DNA of 64,000 nucleotides from Plutella xylostella (taxonomy: Eukaryota > Arthropoda > Insecta > Lepidoptera > Plutellidae), in contig NC_063993.1 of the NCBI RefSeq assembly GCF_932276165.1, positions 9,930,001 through 9,994,000 on the forward strand. Direction: 5' to 3'. A program made the position numbers and the translations under genes. The notes under the pieces were generated by a model, which was given only the letters and a program-made list of their open reading frames with translations, made no database searches and was not told the origin of the DNA. Shown piece by piece: positions 1-9,799 of the stretch. Position 1 is the first letter of the stretch. Every line of letters starts with the position of its first letter.

Positions 1-2
1 CC

Positions 3-602
3 CTGAAGCGTATAAACTCTGTACATAATTACAAGTGTTTCATAATTTTAACAGACTCATTAAGTTTGGTGGAAAGTTTGAGGAACCCAAAATGTCATTT
101 TAAAACTAATTATATTTTATTTTTGATTATAAATAATGTACAAAAATATGAATTAATGGGTATAACCATATTATTTATGTGGATTCCTTCTCATAGAGGC
201 ATAACAGGTAATGAAATAGCAGATAGAATAGCCTATGAAGGTATTAACTCTTTAGATATAAGTACAGTTGTAAATATACCATTTACTGATTGTTATAATA
301 GCATTAGTAATGACATGTACAGTTTATGGAAAGATTTTTGGAAAAAAGACCAAGAAATTAATGGGAAAGGAAAATGGTATGGAAGTATACAAGAAGACTT
401 ACCTTCTAAGCCCTGGTATAATGATTTGAAAATAGCCAGTCGAGATTTTATCACAACAATGAATAGACTGAGATTTGGTCACACAAAAGCACCATCGCAT
501 TTAAAAAGATTTAACATTATAGAAGATAGCACATGTTTATTGATGTTTATCATGTCAAAATGCTGTTACCCACAACCTGGAACGTTTAGTTTTTGCAAGT
601 GA
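3..602 (+). pseudogene. LINE RNase H domain, C-terminal part, frameshifted
   Basis: The frame is open from the first bases. Positions 48-80 read I-L-T-D-S-L-S-L-V, with the catalytic Asp of RNase H in TDS. The later WIPSHRGITGNEIADRIA segment (about 180-235) is the conserved C-terminal RNase H block with the last Asp in NEIAD. Downstream a conserved Asp/Arg-rich stretch ends in RLRFGH. After about position 545 the expected Cys-containing tail continues in another frame (CQNAVTHNLERLVFAS at 555-602), so a frameshift has broken it. In life it would remove RNA from RNA-DNA hybrids during retrotransposition. It is not a host gene. Confidence 0.8.
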
Positions 603-711
603 AGTGAGTGAATTTATAACAAATGAAGATAATCCCAACCAAACCCACAACATGGAACGTTTAGTTTTTGCAAGTGAAGTGAGTGAATTTATAACAAATG
701 AAGATAATCCC
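571..711 (+). repeat. 75 bp direct duplication inside the LINE 3' end
   Basis: The block from CACAACCTGGAACG (571) recurs 75 bp later as CACAACATGGAACG (646), with near identity through GAAGATAATCCC in both copies. In the tail frame it duplicates the peptide ERLVFASEVSEFITNEDNP. This is a local tandem duplication in a dead or dying element. Confidence 0.85.
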
Positions 712-1159
712 TCCCGCCGCCTCATTATGCTACTAAAATTAAAAGTGTGCTTTAATGCTATTTACTATTATATAAAAAATACCTTCAATAAAATATAGTG
801 AAGAAGTGAAAGTGCAACTGTGCTGTGAAATGTGAAAATAAAGACATGGCTTAAAGGCCCAGTGGCCAAGCCAAAACCCTTAAAAAAAAAAAAAAAACAC
901 CGGTATGAAACATTATTCAAAGGTTTCATAAAACTTTTTTTAAATTTTAACTACTCTACCCACCTGTGTACACACGGCAACGTTAAATGGTTGGCAGGGC
1001 ACACTAACGCAGGTAGTGTATGTGTGTGTCGGCGACGTCGACGTAATTATTTAGTTCTGGGCAAGCCACATACGGATATTGTAAGCATGTAGTTGTGCCA
1101 GTGACAATGATTCATTGTTTTTATGATATGAAGCAAAATTTTGCAAGGCATTGTAATAG

Positions 1160-1228
1160 ATTGAATGGCTCAGTTGTTATGATACAAGACTTAAATGAAT
1201 CGGTATGCTGGTTCAATTCCCACTGAAC
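1160..1228 (+). other. tRNA-like module in the left arm of the DNA transposon
   Basis: TGGCTCAGTTGTTATG matches a pol III A box, and GGTTCAATTCCC matches a B box at tRNA-like spacing. The T arm pairs imperfectly, so this is a degenerate tRNA-like sequence and not a functional tRNA. It is conserved in the second transposon copy at 21062-21132. Confidence 0.55.
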
Positions 1229-2324
1229 TTATAATATTCCTTTTTTGTTTTTTAATAAATTTAATTTATTTTTTAAGATGGTTAATAATAGTATTGTAGT
1301 ATATACGAATAAAAGCAACACAGAAAGTAAATGAAACAAGTTATTAAGTGTTAAAATTACCAAATTTATTCTTGCCGTAACATAAACATTAAGGATGTTA
1401 CGTTTTTGTTGTTTTTCGTTTTAAAACATAGTTGTAGTTTATATTAATAAGAAAAATTTTCAATTTGCAGTTTTAAATCATAATAAACATCAGACAAGGA
1501 TGGACTGGCTGTTTTACTAAAGTAAATAGGCAAGTCATTAGTTATATGAATCAACATGTTAATTAGCTAGAAATAAGATAACTTATTCTCACCTCAGTAA
1601 CAATAACATCATTAACACATTGGCTTACCCATAATTGTAAATAATGATAAGTAAGTATTTAACAAAATAACTAAAATCTTATACAAATGGAAAAATAAAA
1701 ATTACTGAGCTAACCCCAATAACTATAATTTTCACCACTTTTTCGCCATAATATCTTACGTCCATCCTTGTCTGACTTTTCATCACTAAATATCACAACA
1801 TTGTTGCACCAATCAAAGTTTAAAATAGTCAGTCGCAAAACGCACTCTGTTTCGACGATGCTGATCGGTTAGAGCAATTTTCTTCGCCGGCCTCCGACAC
1901 CGCAACCCAGCAGCACGCAAGTGAACCCGTACGGATTGTAGGGATAGATAGATTATGTGTTGTGGCCGTAGAACGGGTGCTGCAGAACGGATCAGCGCTA
2001 TGTGCAGCTACGATTTCTCGATGGCCTGGTGATGCATCCGTATAGACGACTACTGTCTACATGTCCCGAATCTGCGTATCGGTGAACCCATAACTGAACA
2101 GTTCTCCTCTGCAAACAAAAAAAAACAAATACTTAGCATATACAAATACAAATATTCTAACAGTCAAATAAAATGTTTGCAATTCTATGTTACTTACCGT
2201 TAAACGTCTTGCGATTTCACTAATTGTAATATTTTGTTCATATAAATACAATTATCTCCGCCTTTATAACATGGTTTAGTTTACTGTGAAGTGACTGCGA
2301 AGAGTAATTAATTAAATTGACAAA

Positions 2325-2839
2325 CAAGACCAAATTAAAATTAACAATTCCATATAAAAAAAATCCACCACAGGTTTCGTCATTAAAATATAAAATTACA
2401 TAATTTCATCCGCGACATGCTTCGTCAAGTTAAATAATTAAAATAGCCCGCCCCAGGACGCACCCGACCCAAAGGTTCCCATGACGCTGGCAGCATTGCC
2501 ACGCTGCACTGCGAGGGAGATCCTCTGCATCAAGTACGCCCCAGAGCGCTTGTCATGGCCTCGATCCCTAAGACGACGCCCTAACTCTTTTATGAATGCC
2601 CTGCCCTGTGTTCCCCAGACCCCAGTCGTCTCCAACGCTAGAGGAACGAATATGTATGAGGTCATGAGTGCGCGGTATTTAGCGCATTTCTGCCTTGCTG
2701 CTGCCTCCGCTGCGGCACCGGCTGTTGCTGCAGTGAAAGCTACGTGCGACTGCGCGAAAGTGCAGACACATGTTGCGTCCCACAACAGACATCGCCCTCT
2801 TTCCCACGGCACCAGCGTTAGCCCATCAGGACGCTTGCC
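2325..2839 (-). mobile_element. 5'-truncated LINE inserted in transposon copy 1
   Basis: Copy 2 of the host transposon lacks this 515 bp. The insert is bordered by identical 9 bp ATTGACAAA at 2316-2324 and 2840-2848, a clean target-site duplication. The insert reads from right to left: a C-terminal coding part, a stop, then an AT-rich 3'UTR next to the left duplication. There is no long poly(A). This is what 5'-truncated target-primed insertion produces. Confidence 0.85.
2438..2839 (-). pseudogene. LINE ORF C-terminal domain fragment
   Basis: The frame runs from the insertion edge to a stop at 2438. It carries VPWERGRCLLWDATCV, an Ala-rich helix, a Lys-Tyr motif (KCAKYRAL), ETTGVWGTQGRAF, and ends with the family signature QRISLAVQRGNAASVMGTF. 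This C-terminal module is common in one group of lepidopteran LINEs, where it follows the RT domain. Only the last ~130 residues survive. A related end fragment lies on the + strand at 35223-35315. No RT catalytic residues are present, so this is a dead fragment. Confidence 0.75.
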
Positions 2840-3099
2840 ATTGACAAATCACAAAGTGAATCACTATGCAGACGCAGAGGTGAATTGTCACTAAAACTAA
2901 AAACAAATTTCGTTTATTCATATTGTATGAGGGTAGAATGGTTTTAATTCTCAAATTAAGAACGAATCATATAATTTGGCGAAGAGAAATAGTCGACAGC
3001 TATGCAGCTTGTAGTCATTTTGTCAGTTTCAAATAAATTAATTTTATACTCAACAGCGTTTAAATAACGCAAAATTTGAATTAAGTAAAATAAAAATAA

Positions 3100-3166
3100 C
3101 CATTAGTGGACTCGAACTCACGACCTATGTTTCATAAGTCTAACATTCTACCAATGAGCTACGAAA
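3100..3166 (-). other. tRNA-like module in the right arm of the DNA transposon
   Basis: On the minus strand, GTAGCTCATTGGTAGAATG fits an A box and GTGAGTTCGAGTCC fits a B box, with a recognisable anticodon-arm region between them. It faces the left-arm module and is conserved at 22475-22540 in the second copy. It is degenerate in the acceptor stem. I read it as a tRNA-like pol III promoter and not a functional tRNA. Confidence 0.6.
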
Positions 3167-4237
3167 TGTATAGACTTAAGCAGTGAAATTTAGCTTCACT
3201 TCAATTTTATAACTATTAATTAACACTACCGGTTGATATTTTTATGTCACAGCTGGTATACGGGCGTTTGCCTACGCGCAAACTCGTTTGTGCTGTTGTG
3301 TGTGTGTGTGTGTGTGTGGTTTGTTACTGGTGTGTAAACCGATTTCTGCGTTTATGCACACATAGACAACGTTAGTGTGCACACATACACTACGTTAGTG
3401 TGCCCTGCCAACCATTTGACGTTGCCGTGTGTACCTATACCTACTTATGATAGTATAACCCGTGGGTTACTGAGGATTGGACAGCGAGGCGCACTGTACT
3501 CATCGGAAGCCCTTCCTGTACTGTACTACCGGGGTTACCATAGGATAGGACAGCAACGACATCGACCATACTAGGTACGGTAGGTGTCTGCAAAACGAAT
3601 GAACAGAGAACATCAACAGGTGTATGTAGACACCTACATATAACTCAGCCACAGAGGCATACAGTCATCTATACGCTCTGCAGCAGTCTAAAATTATGGT
3701 TAGCTAGAATATATGTATAAGTCGACCTCTTCACCGTGATCTTACTGTCAAAAAGCAAATTTTGACACTATTCGTATTGTGTATGTTCGGTTGGGGTCGA
3801 ATAATGACGTCATAGTTGGTATGGGCTTCAATACCCACCGGCCGCCATCTTGTTAAAATTTTGTATGCGAATATTTTATCGAAACCCGAGATTGGTATTT
3901 TGTATCGGATAGTTGGAATCATAAGTACTAATTTGGGTTGGCCAACCGCCTTGTCTTGGGCAACTAGTAAATAGTAGCTTTTAAACCATAGAGTCACCAT
4001 AGAATGTAGAAAATAACATTTTTTTTTTATTGTGACGCTGAATTCTTCTTGTTCTTATGATCTTGAACAAAATAATATTTCTTTGATGTTTGTTTTGTGA
4101 ATCTTGCAAATTTTTGGTCTTCTATAATTAGTAAATAGTAAGTACCTAATTAGTTAGGTGGAAATTATTTCAGTAGGTATTTGTTTTTTTTTTCAGTAAG
4201 TATAGGTACCTAACTGTTGTTTTAAAATTGGTTTCAG

Positions 4238-4616
4238 AGGACTCTGGTTATGCTCTATGGCCATGGATGTTAACACCTATCCTCTATGCAGCTGTACTGA
4301 TCTACACTGCCGTGTCAGAAATACTGTGGAGCGGTGCATTGGGGCCCTTAAAACACGCTGGAGTTGTTTGCTGGCACACCGTGTGCTTCACTATGCGCCC
4401 ACCAAAGCTGCGAAAATTGTAAATGACTGCTGTATACCTACTACACAATATAGCAAATGCACACAATATACCAGTGACGACAACTTGCCTGCTGCTGGTA
4501 ACATTCGTGTGCAGCATATTGGTAACGTGGCTTATGGTGCTGCTGATGCAGATGCAGGGCGCATGAGGCCAACCTTTTCAAGAGGCTGTGAATTTCAAGG
4601 AACTAAAATAACATGA
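4238..4616 (+). pseudogene. Harbinger transposase (HARBI1-like) C-terminal exon, unit 1
   Basis: A splice-acceptor-like TTGGTTTCAG precedes the exon. The text then reads EDSGYALWPWMLTP in one frame and, after a frame change, CRVRNTVERCIGALKTRW, LLAHRVLHYAPTKAAKIVN and DNLPAAGN. DSGYxLRPWLLTP, RNxVERxxGxLKxRF and HYxPxxAxxIVN are hallmark blocks of the Harbinger DDE nuclease. The Glu of VERCIG is the likely third catalytic acid. A short segment present in unit 2 (GSPEEH) is missing here, which causes the frame break. Confidence 0.8.
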
Positions 4617-4871
4617 CTGATAGGCTGATTTTTGCTGTATATGTATAATTTAGTAATAAAAAACACAATTTATATTAATGGCTTTTATTTTTGATTTTAA
4701 ATCACATAACTTCCTATCACATTTTGCTTCTACCAGTCTTACTATAATCATTATTAAAATATTTTTTCTACTTTAACCTTTAAGTTATGATTGCACATTG
4801 TCACTTTACATGTGAATGCCCGTCAGATTTTTTTACCAGTTTTTGTAAATCCAGACCCAATTGAATATAAT

Positions 4872-5033
4872 TCATATAGGTATTTGTAATGCTGCACTGT
4901 CCCATAGCCAACGTGCTGATTGTATGCCTAGTGGGCCGGGAGGGTACCGGCCAACAGCAAGCTCTTTATGTCTTTCAACGAACTCCAACAAAATGTCCAT
5001 TTGTCGATCTGAGACTTTTCTTAAAGGCGCCAT
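4872..5033 (-). pseudogene. Harbinger Myb/SANT-like partner protein exon, unit 1
   Basis: Starting at ATG 5033 on the minus strand the frame reads MAPLRKVSDRQMDILLEFVE, then a helix-turn-helix-like stretch with two Trp/Leu positions (SARWLWDSAALQ). This resembles the Myb/SANT DNA-binding protein encoded beside Harbinger transposase, which binds element ends and helps bring in the nuclease. Only the first ~54 codons are present. The exon continues past a plausible splice site or is truncated. It is nearly identical to the unit 2 copy. Confidence 0.6.
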
Positions 5034-5965
5034 CCTGGAAATAAAATACAATATTAATGTCCTATTCAATCTTTTTTCTTGGCACATGATAGTTATGCCT
5101 CACAAAAATATTACTAACAAGCACAACCTGCACAAATGTGAAGATTATTTAATGGCTCAGTGATCAATCTACTTTTAATAACTGAGTTCCCAGTACCAAG
5201 TGTTAGATCTCAATCATCGACTTATATTACTAGCGAATCGTACTAGAAATCATTGATCTCAATGCTTTTATTAAGAACAATAAATGTTCATTTTTTACGA
5301 CTTCGTAAAAAAATTCCCATATTTCGTTCTGTGTATGACTAAGTTTAAAATTTTAATAGTAATACGTTAATTATGTACTTACCTTAGATATAATGTACAA
5401 TTAAAACACAGGATTCAGCGGGGTTATTGTCTATCTAGTTGATAACTCTCTTCACCGTGATCTTACTGTCAAAAAGCAAATTTTGACACTATTCGTATTG
5501 TGTATGTTCGGTTGGGGTGGAATAATGACGTCATAGTTGGTATGGGCTTCAATACCCACCGGCCGCCATCTTGTTAAAATTTTGTATGCGAATATTTTAT
5601 CGAAACCCGAGATTGGTATTTTGTATCGGATAGTTGGAATCATAAGTACTAATTTGGGTTGGCCAACCGTCTTGTCTTGGGCAACTAGTAAATAGTAGCT
5701 TTTAAACCATAGAGTCACCATAGAATGTAGAAAATAACGTTTTTTTTTTAAATTGTGACGCTGAAATCTTCTTGTTCTTATGATCTTGAACTGTCTTGAA
5801 CAAAATCATATTTCTTTGATGTTTGTTTTGTGAATCTTGCAAATTTTTGGTCTTCCATAATTAGTAAATAGTAAGTAATTAGTTAGAAGGAAATTATTTC
5901 AGTAGGTATTTGTTTTTTTTTCAGTAAGTATAGGTACCTAACTGTTGTTTTAAAATTGGTTTCAG

Positions 5966-6303
5966 GGGACTCTGGTTATGCTCTACGGCCATGGATATTA
6001 ACACCTATCCTCAATGCAGCTGTAGGATCCCCAGAAGAACACTACACTGATCTACACTGCCGTGTCAGAAATACTGTGGAGTGGTGCATTGGGGCCCTTA
6101 AAACACGCTGGAGATGTTTGCTGGCACACCGTGTGCAGTAAATGACTGTTGTGTACTACACAATATAGCAAATGCACACAATATACCAGTGACGACAACT
6201 TGCCTGCTGCTGGTAACATTCGGGTGCAGCATATTGGTAACGTGGCTTATGGTGCTGCTGATGCAGATAGGGCGCATGAGGGCCAACCTTGTCCAGAGGC
6301 TGT
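5966..6303 (+). pseudogene. Harbinger transposase C-terminal exon, unit 2
   Basis: The exon begins after TTGGTTTCAG with GDSGYALRPWILTPILNAAV, then SPEEHYTDLHCRVRNTVEW, then GALKTRWRCLLAHRV. Next to the family consensus it keeps the PEEH segment lost in unit 1. It lacks the ~30 bp coding the HYxPxKAxKI block that unit 1 retains, and so shifts frame at about 6138. In VEWCIG the usual Arg is replaced by Trp. Confidence 0.8.
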
Positions 6304-6541
6304 GAATTTCAAGGAACTAAAATAACCTGACTCTGATAGGCTGATTTTTGCTGTATATGTATAATTTAGTAATAAAAAACACAATTTATATTAATGGCTT
6401 TTATTTTTGATTTTAAATCACATAACTTCCTTTCACATTTTGCTTCTACCAGTCTTACTATAATCATTATTAAAATAATTTTTCTACTTTAACCTTGTTT
6501 AAGTTATGATTGCACATTGCCACTTTACATGTGAATGCCCA

Positions 6542-6748
6542 TCAGAATTTTTGACCAGTTTTTGTAACTCCAGACCCAATTGAATATAATTCATATAATT
6601 GTAATGCTGCACTGTCCCATAGCCAACGTGCTGATTGTATGCCTAGTAGGCCGGGAGGGTACCGGCCAACAGCAAGCTCTTTATGTCTTTCAACGAACTC
6701 CAACAAAATGTCCATTTGTCGATCTGAGACTTTTCTTAAAGGCGCCAT
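6542..6748 (-). pseudogene. Harbinger Myb/SANT-like partner protein exon, unit 2
   Basis: Same N-terminus as the unit 1 copy from ATG 6748: MAPLRKVSDRQMDILLEFVE. It has Leu for Pro in the PPGLLG turn and a few more codons after LWDSAALQL before the stop at 6542. It is read as a DNA-binding helper of the transposase. No intact full-length gene is present. Confidence 0.6.
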
Positions 6749-7126
6749 CCTGGAAATAAAATACAATATTAATGTCCTATTCAATCTTTTTTCTTGGCAC
6801 ATGATATGCCTCACAAAAATATTACTAACAAGCACAACCTGCACAAATGTGAAGATTATTTAATGGCTCAGTGATCAATCTACTTTTAATAACTGAGTTC
6901 CCAGTACCAAGTGTTAGATCTCAATCATCGACTTATATTACTAGCGTATCGTACTAGAAATCATTGATCTCAATGCTTTTATTAAGAACAATAAATGTTC
7001 ATTTTTCACGACTTTGTAAAAATTTCCCATATTTCGTTCGTGTGTATGACTAAGTTTAAAAATTTAATAGTAATACGTTAATTATGTACTTACCTTAGAT
7101 ATAATGAACAATTAAAACACAGGATT

Positions 7127-7876
7127 CAGGTAATTATAAAAAAACACACACCAAAATCAATCTCTGTTTTGGATGGTTCCTTGTAGTTTGTTTTGACAAT
7201 CATTTGACAATAGCTTCCAGTATCGCCATTTTTCTAAATAATGCGGCAAATTAAAGATTTGATAAATACAGTAGTCGTAGTTTGAAGTGAAATGAAGTTT
7301 TCATTTAGTCGGCTAACCAAATCACAGAATATTTTCACAAAAATTTTGCAACCTCTAGTGTATCGATAAATCTCATACCCACTATTCGTTTAGTGATCAT
7401 GACCGAGATAGCCGATGCCAAAAGATGGTCAGAAACCCATCATAGATTTATACGGTTGGAAATCGCGAGTCCATGACACCCGAGATAGAAAATCACCCAG
7501 CAGGTAATTATAAAAAAAACACACACCAAAATCAATTTCCGTTTTGGATGGTTCCTTGCAGTTTGTTTTGACAATCATTTGACAATAGCTTCCAGTATCG
7601 CCATTTTTCTAAATAATGCGGCAAATTAAAGATTTGATAAATACAGTAGTCGTAGTTTGAAGTGAAATGAAGTTTTCATTTAGTCGGCTAACCAAATCAC
7701 AGAATATTTTCACAAACATTTTGCAACCTCTAATGTATCGATAAATCTCATACCCACTATTCGTTTAGTGATCATGACCGAGATAGCCGATGCCAAAAGA
7801 TGGTAAGAAACCCATCATAGATTTATACGGTTGGAAATCGCGAGTCCATGACACCCGAGATAGTAAATCACCCAGC
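7127..7876. repeat. Two tandem copies of a ~374 bp unit
   Basis: CAGGTAATTATAAAAAAA begins at 7127 and again at 7501, and CAGGT recurs at 7876. The two units are almost identical, including GAGATAGCCGATGCCAAAAG in both. No coding frame of note is present. The first unit abuts the end of Harbinger unit 2 within a few bases. Confidence 0.9.
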
Positions 7877-7879
7877 AGG

Positions 7880-8097
7880 TCAAACTCGGGATGAGTTGTC
7901 AGTTGACCCGATGAGTCGTAAAGTAAATAAATATCTGCTCGGCCGAAGGAGATCCCAGAAGATAAAAATACCATAGGAACTAGGTCGGTAGTTAGTAGTT
8001 TTTTTAAATCTAATAATAATGCAATGCAACATACCTAATACTTACCTACCTAGTTATGATAGATGAGTAACAATCGCTAACGTATAATTAAAAAAAA
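7880..8097. other. Spacer, nothing recognised
   Basis: Short AT-rich spacer between the tandem repeat and the palindromic element. No gene or structure seen. Confidence 0.5.
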
Positions 8098-8587
8098 TAA
8101 AAAACCGACTTCAAAAAACCACTAAAATGTAAGAAATAATTTAAGGTTTACACAAATTCTATTATAGTGCCACAAACTTATCTGTTCCGGTGACAGCGAA
8201 CTAAATTGATCCATATCTCATTACTTACTAATGAATTGTATATTTTAAAACATTAGATGGGTTTATTAACACCGCAAGAGCGAAATAACAATACGAGCAA
8301 ACTTAAAATCTTATAGAATTAAGAAATAATAGAGATTTATTTGAGCTGTCACCGGAACAGATAAGTTTGTGGCACTATACTCGTATGTGACAGTACAAAT
8401 ATACCTAAGCAGAAACTGTTCTTTTTTATGTTGGTGCGGTGACAAAGTAATCTAAAGAAATATGGCACCAACTTCAAAAAAGAACAGTTTCTGCTTAGGT
8501 ATATTTGTACTGTCACATACGAGTAGAATTTGTGTAAACCTTAAATTATTTCTTACATTTTAGTGGTTTTTTGAAGTCGGTTTTTTT
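8098..8587. repeat. Nested palindrome with three arms (A-B-B'-C-C'-A')
   Basis: Three inverted-repeat pairs abut one another. Arm A is 8098-8161 with A' 8524-8587. Arm B is 8163-8197 with B' 8345-8379. Arm C is 8380-8427 with C' 8476-8523. The pairs look perfect or nearly so, and there are 0-1 unpaired bases at the junctions. Single-stranded DNA or RNA from it would fold as a three-way junction. The outer edges carry CCGACTTCAAAAAA, a very common lepidopteran repeat end. Confidence 0.9.
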
Positions 8588-9046
8588 AATTTTTTTAATT
8601 ATTCGCAATAACTTTTTCAATCAAAAGTAAGGTGCATATGATACCAAAAAGTTCTACTAATCAATACGAATCATTCAAGCCTAAACACGAAGTAGTTGCT
8701 ATATACCGTTGAGGAGTTCCCCTGACTGCCTTCCGTTTCCATCATCAGATCAGCTAAAGGTCACCATCATATTTTTTTGTTATAAGAACTATATTTACGT
8801 TCTTAATTTCATTAGAATCGGTTAATATGTGCCCAAAATGGAAATTCATACCCTGTTTTTATCCCTTTACCCACCCTTGCGGGTGAGATAAAATTCTGAA
8901 AAAAAATGGGAGCTCAACCCAATACAACAAAAAAAGAATTTTCAAAATCGGTTCATAAACGGCGGAGTAATCGGTGAACATACATTAAAAAAAAAAAAGA
9001 TCCCGACGAATCGAGAACCTCCTCCTTTTTTTGAAGTCGGTTAAAA
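8588..9046. repeat. Dispersed-repeat body ending in GAAGTCGGTT
   Basis: From the palindrome to 9046 the sequence matches my memory of a very abundant lepidopteran repeat. It has text asking for GTAATCGGTGAACATAC, an A run, CGACGAATCGAGAACC, then CCTCC, T run and GAAGTCGG (9033-9040). The same GAAGTCGG end occurs at 8572-8580. No coding capacity seen. The class is uncertain. Confidence 0.55.
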
Positions 9047-9073
9047 ACGGTTCGATTTAATTAACGTTCTTTG

Positions 9074-9171
9074 TACAGAATGTTGCTAAAAGAGTAACTA
9101 TACTAAGCCGAAACCTACATCTGCACATGTAGGTTTCGGCTTAGTATATCCTTTTTGCCACATCCTGTATA
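9074..9171. mobile_element. Small palindromic MITE
   Basis: Perfect 22 bp arms (9099-9120 and 9127-9148, TATACTAAGCCGAAACCTAC core) flank a 6-base loop. Weaker pairing of TACAGAATGTTGC with the rc of CACATCCTGTATA extends the arms to about 47 bp. Related TATACTAAG sequences occur at 34602 and 48895. Confidence 0.75.
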
Positions 9172-9761
9172 GGTATGTACTAACTTACCCTAGGACAGGC
9201 GTGTTTATGTTATCATTTATGAATATAAACTAGATAAATATTGAGCTGAGGTGTTCTCATGGGAACATAGTAGGAATCATCATCATCAGGCGATTACGAA
9301 GCGCTAGCAGGGATGGGTTGACAAATTGAAATATTCATAATTAGTGGTTATGCGGTCAACTAATTCGACAATAGCATGTGACAGTTGCGGGTTTACCATA
9401 AGTACTCGGAAATTAGTTTAAACAAATGAAAACATTGGATGTACCTAACTACCACTAACTACCTAGTTTATTACACCAAATTCCTTTGCTCTTTGGGAAT
9501 CATTAGGTTTTTCACGATGATCAGTTTCAGAAAGAGGTTTTCATTATTATTCTTGCTCATATTTTTTTTCCTCGGTGTTCTTGTCTGTAAAAAGCGTCAA
9601 AATCCTATTTGTTCATTTTTGTTTGTTTACAATCATTCCGATTTATTTTGTTAGTTTTATTTTTATCAAAATTTGGGCACACCAATGGGAAATAATGTTC
9701 ATATAATGCAATAATTAGCCCAACCCATTAAGGCCCTCACCCTACTGATTTTTTTTCCTAG

Positions 9762-9799
9762 GTGCGATTACTGCTAGTTGAAAACTTTACCAATCCACC
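9762..9799 (+). promoter_or_regulatory. 5'UTR segment after a likely splice acceptor
   Basis: A pyrimidine-rich TTTTTTTTCCTAG ends at about 9761 and fits a 3' splice site. The following bases lead to ACCATG, a good start context. An upstream non-coding exon is implied but I could not locate it. Confidence 0.45.

Larger units (their letters stand above)
1..897 (+). mobile_element. 3' end of an I-like non-LTR retrotransposon, cut by window start
   Basis: The open frame entering from the window edge encodes an RNase H domain. It is followed by a short 3' region and a 16-base A run (882-897), the expected end of a poly(A)-tailed LINE. The 5' part (endonuclease and RT) lies outside the window. 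The element is decayed: a frameshift and a 75 bp internal duplication lie between the RNase H domain and the tail. The clade (I/R1-like with a C-terminal RNase H) is inferred from domain order. Confidence 0.75.
972..3430. mobile_element. Inverted-repeat DNA transposon with tRNA-like modules, copy 1
   Basis: The left end ACACGGCAACGTTAAATGG is matched in inverted orientation at the right end (CCATTTGACGTTGCCGTGT, 3412-3430), with homology running about 50 bp inward through GGCAGGGCACACTAACG. A second copy at 18921-22801 aligns almost throughout once nested insertions are removed, giving an ancestral length near 1.93 kb. No transposase frame is present, so the element is non-autonomous. GTAC flanks both ends of this copy (968-971, 3431-3434) and could be a 4 bp target duplication. 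The second copy shows GTAC only on the right, so it may instead belong to the terminal repeat. A (TG)n run (3298-3318) lies inside the right part. The superfamily is not determined. Confidence 0.8.
3727..5419 (+). mobile_element. Decayed PIF/Harbinger element, tandem unit 1
   Basis: This unit is repeated at 5449-7129 with a period of about 1722 bp and only a few percent difference. It contains the 3' exon of a Harbinger nuclease (+ strand, 4238-4616) and the exon of the partner Myb-like protein (minus strand, 4872-5033). That two-gene layout is typical of PIF/Harbinger. I find no inverted terminal repeats at the unit edges, so the repeated block is probably not a complete element with its own ends. 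Confidence 0.75.
5449..7129 (+). mobile_element. Decayed PIF/Harbinger element, tandem unit 2
   Basis: Direct repeat of the block starting at 3727, separated from it by about 29 bp (5420-5448). It has the same order of nuclease exon (+) and Myb-like exon (-). The left 270 bp of the two units differ at only a handful of positions, so the duplication is recent compared with the decay of the coding parts. Confidence 0.75.
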
